Positions 57,045 through 64,000 of a stretch of 64,000 nt of DNA are shown one piece after another (the first letter of the stretch is position 1; each line of letters begins with the position of its first letter). This DNA is from Thiosulfatimonas sediminis (lineage in GTDB: Bacteria; Pseudomonadota; Gammaproteobacteria; Thiomicrospirales; Thiomicrospiraceae). The translations under genes and the position numbers were made by a program. The notes below the pieces were generated by a model. That model saw only the letters and a program-made list of their open reading frames with translations, did not search any database and was not told the origin of the DNA. The stretch spans positions 1,364,001-1,428,000 of the forward strand of contig NZ_AP021889.1 in NCBI RefSeq assembly GCF_011398355.1, in the 5' to 3' direction.

Positions 57045-57584
57045 TCACGCTTTTAAGAGCACATTAACCGCGCCGACACCACCGTCTTTTTCCATCGCGG
57101 AGCTAAAGGCAATCACCTGTGGGCACTGGCGCAAGACTTCATTGGTTAAATTTTTTAAAATCGGAAATTCACTGTCGGAGTTATACCCTTTACCGTGCAC
57201 AATCCGCAAAAAACGCAGCCGATAAGCGATGGCTTCTGCTAAAAAGGCATTTAATTGGCACAACGCCTGCTCATGTGTGCAACCATGTAAATCCAATAAG
57301 GATTGCACGACAAAATCACCACTCTTCAGGCGTTTGATATCACGCAATTGCACCCCTTTTTGAGCGTATTGCACAGTTTCAAAGGCACCAACTTTAGCAA
57401 AGGTGACCGAACGATTTAAATGCAATGTTGGGGTGCTTTTCGGTTGCCGTTTAAGTTGTTTAATGGTTTTTCTTGCCGTTTGCTGTTGTTTTTCACGGCT
57501 GTAATGCTTGATCTTATTATTGTCTGGCAAGGGCGTTACATCGTGCATCGCCTCGGCAAATAAGTTTGTCTCTTGATCACTCAC
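57045..57584 (-). CDS. Smr-domain protein (SmrA/YdaL-like)
   Basis: The 179-residue protein has a basic Gln-rich N-terminal region (about 25-55) and a C-terminal Smr domain (LLDLHGCTHEQALCQLNAFL, then LRIVHGKGYNS, about 95-178). Smr domains are nucleases acting on RNA or DNA. The substrate is unknown. It is convergent with ftsB, with 3 bases between the stop codons. Confidence 0.9.
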   Translation of the reverse strand: MSDQETNLFAEAMHDVTPLPDNNKIKHYSREKQQQTARKTIKQLKRQPKSTPTLHLNRSVTFAKVGAFETVQYAQKGVQLRDIKRLKSGDFVVQSLLDLHGCTHEQALCQLNAFLAEAIAYRLRFLRIVHGKGYNSDSEFPILKNLTNEVLRQCPQVIAFSSAMEKDGGVGAVNVLLKA

Positions 57585-57722
57585 TGCTGATTATTCCTAT
57601 TACGATTCTGGCGTAGTCATTTTCAAGGCGCTTTTTTACCCCTTCCTTTGCTAAAGCGCGGACTTATCGGTATATTAACTGCCTAAAACTTAACTCGCAT
57701 TTAATGGGTATATTGTAACGGA

Positions 57723-58511
57723 ATGAAACTCCTAATCTCGAATGATGATGGCTACTTTGCCCCTGGCATCCAAACACTTTTTAATGCTTTACAGGCGTTG
57801 CCGCAGATTGAAACACTGACGCTTATCGCACCAGATCGCAACCGCAGCGCCGCCAGTAACTCTTTAACGCTGCTTAATCCGCTGCGTACGCAGTTAATCA
57901 GTGAATCGAGTGATCAAAAAATCAGCCAATATTCGGTTAACGGTACGCCAACCGATTGCGTGCACTTAGGAGTGAATGGGGCGCTTGGGTTTCAGCCTGA
58001 TATGGTTATTTCCGGAATCAATGCCGGTGCGAATATGGGCGATGATGTACTCTATTCCGGCACTGTGGCTGCGGCCACCGAAGGTCGTTTTCTGGGCAAG
58101 CCTTCGATAGCGATCTCTCTTTGCGGTCATCAGCACTTTGCGACAGCGGCACATTTTTTTCTCAAGATTTTCAACAGCCTAGAGCAACTTCGTTTAAGTG
58201 CAGACAGCATTTTAAATATCAATGTACCGGACTTGCCGATTACGCAAATCCGCGGCATTAAAATTACGCGTTTAGGGCGGCGGCACGCCTCAGAAGCGGT
58301 GGTAACTCAGTTGGATCCACGGGGATTGCCAATTCATTGGATTGGTCCTGCTGGTGTCGCTGCTGACGCCGCTGAAGATACTGATTTTCATGCCGTCGAG
58401 GCTGGGTACATCTCGATTACCCCTTTGACAATCGATTTAACCCATTATCAAACGCTTCAAGCATTACAGCAATGGGCGCATCTATTTGATGATTATGTTG
58501 GTCAATCATGA
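57723..58511 (+). CDS. surE: 5'/3'-nucleotidase SurE
   Basis: SurE dephosphorylates nucleoside monophosphates in stationary phase and stress. The metal site is in [17 protein letters not shown] (D8, D9), with N in [20 protein letters not shown] and S in [11 protein letters not shown]. The 262-residue length is typical. It begins surE-pcm-yqaA-nlpD. Confidence 0.95.
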   Translation: MKLLISNDDGYFAPGIQTLFNALQALPQIETLTLIAPDRNRSAASNSLTLLNPLRTQLISESSDQKISQYSVNGTPTDCVHLGVNGALGFQPDMVISGINAGANMGDDVLYSGTVAAATEGRFLGKPSIAISLCGHQHFATAAHFFLKIFNSLEQLRLSADSILNINVPDLPITQIRGIKITRLGRRHASEAVVTQLDPRGLPIHWIGPAGVAADAAEDTDFHAVEAGYISITPLTIDLTHYQTLQALQQWAHLFDDYVGQS

Positions 58512-58530
58512 TTAATCAGAGAGCTTTGCG

Positions 58531-59232
58531 ATGATGCCGCCTTATGCTGGTCAGCCTTTAAACGCGCAAATTTGCCAAGAATTTGATGGCGTTGGTATGA
58601 CGTCGCCACGCAGCCGTCAACGTCTTATCGACAGTTTATTACAACAAGGCATTTTGCATGATAGCCGGGTTGCGCAGGTGATGAACATGGTGCCACGGCA
58701 TCTTTTTGTTGATCCTGCTTTTGCACAGCGCTCGTATGAAGACTGTGCTTTGCCGATTGGCCATGAACAAACTATTTCACACCCATCGACGGTGGCGCTG
58801 ATGACTCAATGGTTGATTGCTGAACAGCCAATTCACAAAGTATTGGAGATTGGTACCGGTTCGGGTTATCAAACGGCACTGCTTTCCGCCCTTTGTTCGG
58901 AAGTCTATACGGTAGAACGCATTACCGAATTGAGTTACCAAGCGCAAAGTCGTCTCCATCAATTGCAAGTTGGTAATGTGCATTTCTTTACCGCTGATGG
59001 TCATTGGGGGTTGCCGGATTTGGCGCCGTTTGATGCCATTATCTCTGCGGCTTCGCCAGAAACTTTACCGCCAGAATTAGTCGCACAGTTAAAAGAGGGT
59101 GGGCGAATGGTAATTCCAATTGGTGCTGAGCCGCAGCATCTTTATGGCTTTGTTCGCCAAGGTGAGCAGTTACAACAATATCCATTGGGGGATGTTAGTT
59201 TTGTTCCAATGCGAAAAGGAGTCGCGCAATGA
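58531..59232 (+). CDS. pcm: Protein-L-isoaspartate O-methyltransferase
   Basis: Pcm repairs isoaspartyl residues by SAM-dependent methylation. Motif I is VLEIGTGSGYQTALLSALC (about 106-124). The acceptor region reads PRHLFVDPAFAQRSYEDCALPIGHEQTISHPS, and post-motif III contains LKEGGRMVIPIG. The 233-residue length fits. The stop overlaps the next start (ATGA). Confidence 0.95.
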   Translation: MMPPYAGQPLNAQICQEFDGVGMTSPRSRQRLIDSLLQQGILHDSRVAQVMNMVPRHLFVDPAFAQRSYEDCALPIGHEQTISHPSTVALMTQWLIAEQPIHKVLEIGTGSGYQTALLSALCSEVYTVERITELSYQAQSRLHQLQVGNVHFFTADGHWGLPDLAPFDAIISAASPETLPPELVAQLKEGGRMVIPIGAEPQHLYGFVRQGEQLQQYPLGDVSFVPMRKGVAQ

Positions 59233-59810
59233 AAATTTTCTCACCGCTGTACCGCGCCGTTTTACGCTGGTCAGCACATCCAAAAGCCCCTTATTATCTT
59301 GGTGGGATGAGTTTTGCCGAATCCTCATTTTTCCCGATTCCACCGGATATTATGCTAATGCCGATGAGTTTGGCTCGTCCTCAACAAGCATTTTGGTTTG
59401 CTTGGATCACCACGGTTTTTTCCGTTTTAGGTGGGCTATTAGGCTATGCAATTGGTTATTTTGCGATTGATGCGATTACCCCGTTGATTGTCGAGCTGGG
59501 TTACCAAGGTAAGTTAGATAGCGCCACGCAATTTTTTGCTGATTACGGCGTCTGGGTGGTGTTTATCGCCGGATTCAGTCCTATTCCGTATAAAGTATTC
59601 ACCATTACCGCTGGCGCCAGTTCGATGGCACTCTTGCCGTTTGTAATCGCTTCTTTCATTGGCCGCGGTGCGCGTTTTTATTTGGTCGCCGGCCTGATGA
59701 AGTGGGGTGGAGCGCCTTTAGAACCGCTCATCCAAAAATGGGTCGACTGGATTGGTTGGATCTTGGTTGCGATCATCGTGCTAGTCGTAGGTTGGCACTA
59801 TCTGTTTTAA
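59229..59810 (+). CDS. yqaA: YqaA-family DedA-like membrane protein
   Basis: The 193-residue membrane protein begins with an amphipathic KIFSPLYRAVLRWSAHPKAPYYLGG and has the family motif FAESSFFPIPPDIMLMPMSL (about 30-49). Several transmembrane segments follow, with the DedA-like FIAGFSPIPYKVFTITAGA (about 115-133). DedA relatives transport lipids such as undecaprenyl phosphate. AAGGAG lies 7 bases upstream and it is coupled to pcm. Confidence 0.92.
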   Translation: MKIFSPLYRAVLRWSAHPKAPYYLGGMSFAESSFFPIPPDIMLMPMSLARPQQAFWFAWITTVFSVLGGLLGYAIGYFAIDAITPLIVELGYQGKLDSATQFFADYGVWVVFIAGFSPIPYKVFTITAGASSMALLPFVIASFIGRGARFYLVAGLMKWGGAPLEPLIQKWVDWIGWILVAIIVLVVGWHYLF

Positions 59811-59871
59811 TGTAAAAATGCGATTTATAACGCCACTTTTACTGTATTAACTGTTTAAAAAGAACTGTATT

Positions 59872-60714
59872 ATGCTCAATTTAGCACCATCTAAACCTAA
59901 GATACTTATTGCTTCAATCTCGCTATTGCTGTTAAGCAGCCAGTTTTCTGGTTGCAGTTCGCAACTGAAATACGAGCCAACTGCACAGAATGATGGCCGC
60001 GAAAGCACAATTAAGGCGCAGACAACACGACAGGGCGAAAATCCCTGTGCAATAATTTATGTGGTCAGTCCTGGCGACAGCCTTGGCAAAATTGCCCGTA
60101 AATGCGATGTGCCACTCGAGTTATTGCAAGAAGCCAACAATATTAAACGCGCAGATTTGATTTATATTAATCAAGAACTGCGTATTCCCTATGCTGAGCC
60201 AGTTAATAGTGAGTCAAAAGAGAAAGAGGTTGTTCAGCAAACTCAAGAGACACCTGATAACTCGGTTGCCCAAGTTTTTAATCGCGATCAAGGCCAATAT
60301 CAATCGCAACCGATTGAGTCCGCAAAGGATCCGTCACAAAGCAGTTTTAATTGGATTTGGCCAATGAACAAACAGACTGATTATCGCTTTGTACGGGATG
60401 CAAAAGGGATTAGCGCTTTAGAAATTTACGGTTTTATTGGCCAAAGTGTGTATGCGATGGCGGATGGCGTTGTGGTTTTTGCGGGTGATGGGATTGCCGA
60501 TTTTGGCAATATGGTGATGTTACGCCACGCCGATGGCAAGCTGTCCGTCTATGCGCATAACCATAAATTACTGGTTCAAAAAGGGGAACAGGTCCAAGCT
60601 GGACAGCAGATTGCCGAAATGGGCGCGACAGGGGTAACCCAGCGGCCAAAACTGTATGTAGAAACGCGTTATCACGGTCAGAAGATTTCCATTAAAAACA
60701 TCTTAACCAATTGA
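59872..60714 (+). CDS. nlpD: NlpD-like LysM/LytM lipoprotein
   Basis: The lipobox-like LSSQFSGCSS (Cys about 27) follows a signal peptide. A LysM domain (IYVVSPGDSLGKIARKCDVPLELLQEANNI, about 62-92) and a C-terminal LytM/M23 domain (about 165-280) come next. The zinc-binding HxGxD of active M23 peptidases is replaced by RDAKGISALEIYG, so it is probably an amidase activator as NlpD is for AmiC. rpoS, which normally follows, is not in this window. Confidence 0.9.
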   Translation: MLNLAPSKPKILIASISLLLLSSQFSGCSSQLKYEPTAQNDGRESTIKAQTTRQGENPCAIIYVVSPGDSLGKIARKCDVPLELLQEANNIKRADLIYINQELRIPYAEPVNSESKEKEVVQQTQETPDNSVAQVFNRDQGQYQSQPIESAKDPSQSSFNWIWPMNKQTDYRFVRDAKGISALEIYGFIGQSVYAMADGVVVFAGDGIADFGNMVMLRHADGKLSVYAHNHKLLVQKGEQVQAGQQIAEMGATGVTQRPKLYVETRYHGQKISIKNILTN

Positions 60715-60907
60715 GGTTGGAATAAGTTTCCATCGGATTCTATAAGTTGTAGCAAGGGATTGTTTAGTCTTGACGAGATAACCGCAAACAGTCGCCTTGC
60801 TCAGCAAAAAGGCTCTATGCCCGAGAGCATTTGGGGTTTTATTGGGTCTATTTTCCAGTGAAAAATCAATTTAAAGGCTGTGCTAACTTACTGAACAATC
60901 AGATTTT

Positions 60908-61294
60908 TCAGTTAGTCTCTGCTTGCGAGAAGATTAACGCAAGTACCACATCGCGGTCCTCGGTAGTTAATACATTATAAGTGCGGCAGGCTGCATCATT
61001 CGCCATCACTTCCAGACCAATACCATGACAGGCACAATAAGAGAAAAAGCGTATATCTGGAAACACCTGTTTTTCACCCGTGCCTAAAATAATCACCTCT
61101 GGTTGCAGCGCCACAATCGGTTGTAAATGTTCGTCACTTAAATCTGCAATCTGTTGAATCGTCCAATCGCTGAAAATTTCATGCTGGGTAAAATACAGGC
61201 TTTGTTTAAAAACCTGCGCATTAATTCGTACCTCACCAGATTGATAGGTTTTTACTACATTGATATTTGAATCGCGGTGTTCGCTAAATTTCAT
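60908..61294 (-). CDS. Mth938/Xcc1710-like domain protein
   Basis: The 128-residue protein contains VQPEVIILGTGEKQVFPD-type core (here LQPEVIILGTGEKQVFPDI) and GLEVMANDAACRTYNVLTTEDRDVVLALI. This is the Mth938/NDUFAF3-like fold. Its bacterial function is unknown. A cluster of Cys (SYCACHG) is notable. It stands alone. Confidence 0.87.
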   Translation of the reverse strand: MKFSEHRDSNINVVKTYQSGEVRINAQVFKQSLYFTQHEIFSDWTIQQIADLSDEHLQPIVALQPEVIILGTGEKQVFPDIRFFSYCACHGIGLEVMANDAACRTYNVLTTEDRDVVLALIFSQAETN

Positions 61295-61555
61295 CGTTCT
61301 TCCTTTGTCCCCTGTTGGGGAAATATTTAAGCATCAATCTTCCCTGTAAAAATCATTCCAAAGTGAACGATGTTTCACCCAAATTTGCCTGTATTAAAGC
61401 GGATTCTGGCATTTTTTTCAATTGACGTAAAACTTTGATGCTGTATCATTATCCCCTTTAATAAAACCCATAATTTTCTTATTTTTTGGCTTGTTTGAGA
61501 GCGGTTGCGGCGCAACTAAAACGCGGCTCAACACTTGGTTGGAAAGGCATTTTTC

Positions 61556-62755
61556 GTGGCAGACGAATTTCAAAGAATTAAAAGACTCCCTCCTTATGTT
61601 TTTAACATCACTGGAGAACTCAAAGCAGAAGCGCGCCGTCGTGGTGAAGACATTATTGACTTTGGTATGGGCAATCCAGATCAGGACACGCCAAAACACA
61701 TCGTCGATAAACTTATTGAAGTTGTCCAGCGCGAGGGTACGCATCGCTACTCGGTTTCGCAAGGGATTCCGCGTCTGCGTAAGGCGATCTGTAACTGGTA
61801 TAAAACCAAGTTCGATGTTGAGCTAGATTCCGACAGTGAAGTCGTGGTTACCATCGGCTCTAAAGAAGGGCTGGCGCACTTAGCTTTAGCCACGGTGGAA
61901 AAGGGCGATACGGTATTAGTGCCAAATCCGGCTTATCCGATTCACCCATATGGCTTTGTGATTGCCGGTGCCGATATTCGCCATGTACGAATGACGCCTG
62001 ACGTTGATTTTTTCGAGGAACTGGAAAAAGCGATTAAGGATTCATGGCCAAAGCCGAAAATGCTGGTTTTGAACTTTCCTGGCAACCCAACAACGCAAAC
62101 CGTTGAATTGGATTTCTTTGAGAAAGTGGTGGCGATTGCGAAAGAACACAATATTTGGGTTATTCACGATTTGGCCTATGCCGACATCGCTTTTGATGGT
62201 TATAAAGCACCGTCGATTATGCAAGTAGAAGGCGCTAAAGATATTGCAGTTGAATTTTACACCCTATCAAAAAGCTACAATATGCCAGGCTGGCGTGTTG
62301 GGTTTATGGTTGGGAATCCAGAGCTGGTACACGCACTTAAACGGATGAAATCTTACTTGGATTACGGTACTTTTACGCCTATTCAAGTTGCGGCAATTAC
62401 CGCGTTAGAAGGGCCACAAGAATGCGTGCAGGAAATTTCCGACATGTATAAGTCACGTCGCGATGTACTATGCGCCGGTCTTAATGCGATTGGCTGGGAA
62501 GTTACGCCACCTAAAGCGACGATGTTCGTTTGGGCGAAAATTCCGCCAGAATATCTGGCAATGGGGTCGCTAGAGTTTTCTAAAAAATTGCTGACGGAAG
62601 CTAAAGTGGCGGTTGCTCCGGGTATCGGTTTTGGTGACTATGGCGACGACCATGTTCGTTTCGGTCTGATTGAAAATGAGCATCGTACGCGTCAAGCTAT
62701 CCGCGGTATTCGTGATATGTTCCGCAAAGATGGTTTAATCCAACAAAATAAATAA
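61556..62755 (+). CDS. alaC: Alanine-synthesising aminotransferase AlaC
   Basis: GTG 61556 behind GGAAAGG gives [23 protein letters not shown], which aligns with the E. coli AlaC N terminus, and 399 residues. An in-frame TTG 7 codons upstream is an alternative. The PLP-binding Lys is in [16 protein letters not shown] (about 237), and the [11 protein letters not shown] and NFPGNPTT motifs are intact. It makes alanine from pyruvate. hom lies directly downstream, a common pairing. Confidence 0.93.
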   Translation: MADEFQRIKRLPPYVFNITGELKAEARRRGEDIIDFGMGNPDQDTPKHIVDKLIEVVQREGTHRYSVSQGIPRLRKAICNWYKTKFDVELDSDSEVVVTIGSKEGLAHLALATVEKGDTVLVPNPAYPIHPYGFVIAGADIRHVRMTPDVDFFEELEKAIKDSWPKPKMLVLNFPGNPTTQTVELDFFEKVVAIAKEHNIWVIHDLAYADIAFDGYKAPSIMQVEGAKDIAVEFYTLSKSYNMPGWRVGFMVGNPELVHALKRMKSYLDYGTFTPIQVAAITALEGPQECVQEISDMYKSRRDVLCAGLNAIGWEVTPPKATMFVWAKIPPEYLAMGSLEFSKKLLTEAKVAVAPGIGFGDYGDDHVRFGLIENEHRTRQAIRGIRDMFRKDGLIQQNK

Positions 62756-62818
62756 ACAGTAGCGCTCCAGCGGCACTATCCGGCTGCTGGACAAATTCCA
62801 CAGGATTACTAATACACT

Positions 62819-64000
62819 ATGAAAACCTTTAAGATTGGTCTACTTGGTCTTGGAACGGTTGGCGGCGGAACGCTCAACATCCTGCAAACCACGCTCACTG
62901 AAATCAAGCGTCGCATCGGCCACAATATTGAAGTCCGCATCATTGCTGTTCGAGATTTGAATCGAGCGCGCTCGGTTGATGTCAGCGGCATTCAAATGAC
63001 CACCAATCCAGAAGAGGTTGTTTCGCATCCAGATGTCGATATCGTGGTCGAGTTAATCGGCGGCACCAGTTACGCCAAAGACTTACTGATTACGGCGATT
63101 AACAACGGTAAGCATGTGGTGACAGCCAATAAGGCACTGATTGCCGAATATGGCAATGAGCTGTTTGCGTTGGCAAACCAAAATAACGTGATTGTTAATT
63201 ATGAAGCTGCGGTCGCTGGTGGTATCCCGATTATTAAAGCGGTACGTGAAGGTTTAGCGGCTAATAAAATCGAATGGCTAGCTGGAATTATTAACGGTAC
63301 AGGCAATTATATTCTGACTGAGATGGCCAAGCCAGGCGCGGATTTTGAACAGGTTTTGAAGACCGCGCAAGCGCTTGGTTATGCTGAAGCAGATCCAACC
63401 TTTGATGTTGAAGGGATTGATGCTGCGCATAAGCTGACCATCCTCGCGTCAATTGGGTTTGGCATTGAACTGCAGTTCAATAAAACCTACACCGAAGGGA
63501 TTAGCAAAATCACAGCGCAGGACATTCAATTTGCCAAGCAGTTGGGTTTTAAAATTAAACATCTCGGTATTGCCAATCGCACAGCCAGCGGCTACTCATT
63601 GCGCGTTCATCCGGCTTTAGTTGCCCAAGATGTGTTAATTGCAAATGTCGATGGCGTGATGAATGCTGTCATGGTCAAGGGTGATCATGTTGGTCCGACT
63701 ATGTATTATGGTCCAGGCGCTGGGGCTGGCCCAACGGCGAGTGCGGTGGTCGCAGACATTATTGATATCATTCGTGCGCAATCGCAAAATATCGAAGATC
63801 GCGTTCCAGGCTTAGGGTTTAAAGCTGAGCAGTTGGCGCAAGCTCCAGTTGAAGCGATTGACCAAATTTGTAGCAGATACTATCTGCGTTGTTCTGTTAA
63901 CGACCAAGCCGGCGCTTTAGCGCAAATCTCAGCCAAACTGGCGGATTTCCAAATAAGTGTTGATCAACTCCACCAAGAGCCTTCATTAGAGGACTCGGAA
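62819..64000 (+). CDS. hom: Homoserine dehydrogenase (3' end outside the window)
   Basis: The frame from ATG 62819 is open for 394 codons to the window edge. It begins MKTFKIGLLGLGTVGGGTLN (NAD(P) site) and contains GKHVVTANKALIA, the catalytic region VNYEAAVAGGIPIIKAVREGLAAN, GIINGTGNYILTEM and AEADPTFDVEGIDAAHKL. An ACT domain starts at about residue 355 (YYLRCSVNDQAGALAQISAKLADF) and is cut by the edge. It reduces aspartate semialdehyde to homoserine for Thr and Met. Confidence 0.96.
   Translation, partial: MKTFKIGLLGLGTVGGGTLNILQTTLTEIKRRIGHNIEVRIIAVRDLNRARSVDVSGIQMTTNPEEVVSHPDVDIVVELIGGTSYAKDLLITAINNGKHVVTANKALIAEYGNELFALANQNNVIVNYEAAVAGGIPIIKAVREGLAANKIEWLAGIINGTGNYILTEMAKPGADFEQVLKTAQALGYAEADPTFDVEGIDAAHKLTILASIGFGIELQFNKTYTEGISKITAQDIQFAKQLGFKIKHLGIANRTASGYSLRVHPALVAQDVLIANVDGVMNAVMVKGDHVGPTMYYGPGAGAGPTASAVVADIIDIIRAQSQNIEDRVPGLGFKAEQLAQAPVEAIDQICSRYYLRCSVNDQAGALAQISAKLADFQISVDQLHQEPSLEDSE

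Noticed and set aside
60714-60907. Possible further copy of the dispersed repeat (GGAATAAGTTTCC)
   Set aside because: Only about 13 bases resemble the family, with no matching right end or CAGGCAC core.

Overview
The window is chromosomal DNA of a gammaproteobacterium. The evidence is gene order: uvrC-pgsA-tRNA(Gly,Cys,Leu), rpsB-tsf-pyrH-frr-uppS-cdsA-rseP-bamA-skp-lpxD-fabZ-lpxA-lpxB-rnhB, accA-tilS, pyrG-kdsA-eno-ftsB and surE-pcm-nlpD all follow the enterobacterial/pseudomonad plan. LPS, chemotaxis and a YcaO protein fit a free-living, motile Gram-negative cell. A marine sulfur-oxidiser-like lineage (Thiotrichales/Piscirickettsiaceae) is my guess only. No name can be proved from this window.

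Layout. 1-3.1 kb: start of a minus-strand gene, uvrC, pgsA and three tRNA genes. 3.1-13.3 kb: a ~10.2 kb integrated element inserted at the 3' end of tRNA-Leu(UAA), bounded by an 18-bp direct repeat (17/18) with matching integrase arm-type repeats at both ends. It carries a tyrosine integrase, a Mor-type activator, an AlpA-type regulator, an orphan PriCT_2-like protein, a winged-helix protein next to five palindromic repeats, SSB, a probable ssDNA-annealing protein, Gp157, RusA and HicAB. No capsid, portal, terminase, tail or conjugation gene was seen, so it looks like a phage satellite or its remnant. Two RNA structures stand out: a C4/CI-like antisense RNA with two complementary targets, and a hairpin that hides the Shine-Dalgarno sequence of the first gene after the integrase.

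13.5-23.6 kb: a DsbA-like protein, a soluble two-PAS chemoreceptor, arsC-like/dapE/small membrane protein (minus) divergent from dapD, a VOC protein, and map-glnD (minus). 23.6-37.3 kb: the translation/envelope supercluster, in which dxr is not between frr and uppS and dnaE does not follow rnhB. 37.4-49.5 kb: mixed genes (cheV, yjfB with a sigma-28-like promoter, DUF2130, a broken PAS gene, the C-minus L36 gene, a DinG/YoaA helicase, tsaB, uspA, an unknown exported protein, a monohaem cytochrome, ycaO, a DUF481 protein). 49.6-64 kb: accA, tilS, pyrG, kdsA, eno, ftsB, smr (minus), surE, pcm, yqaA, nlpD, a Mth938-like gene (minus), alaC and the start of hom.

Several intergenic spaces hold short sequences with related inverted termini and a shared CAGGCAC core. 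They look like a dispersed MITE-like family.
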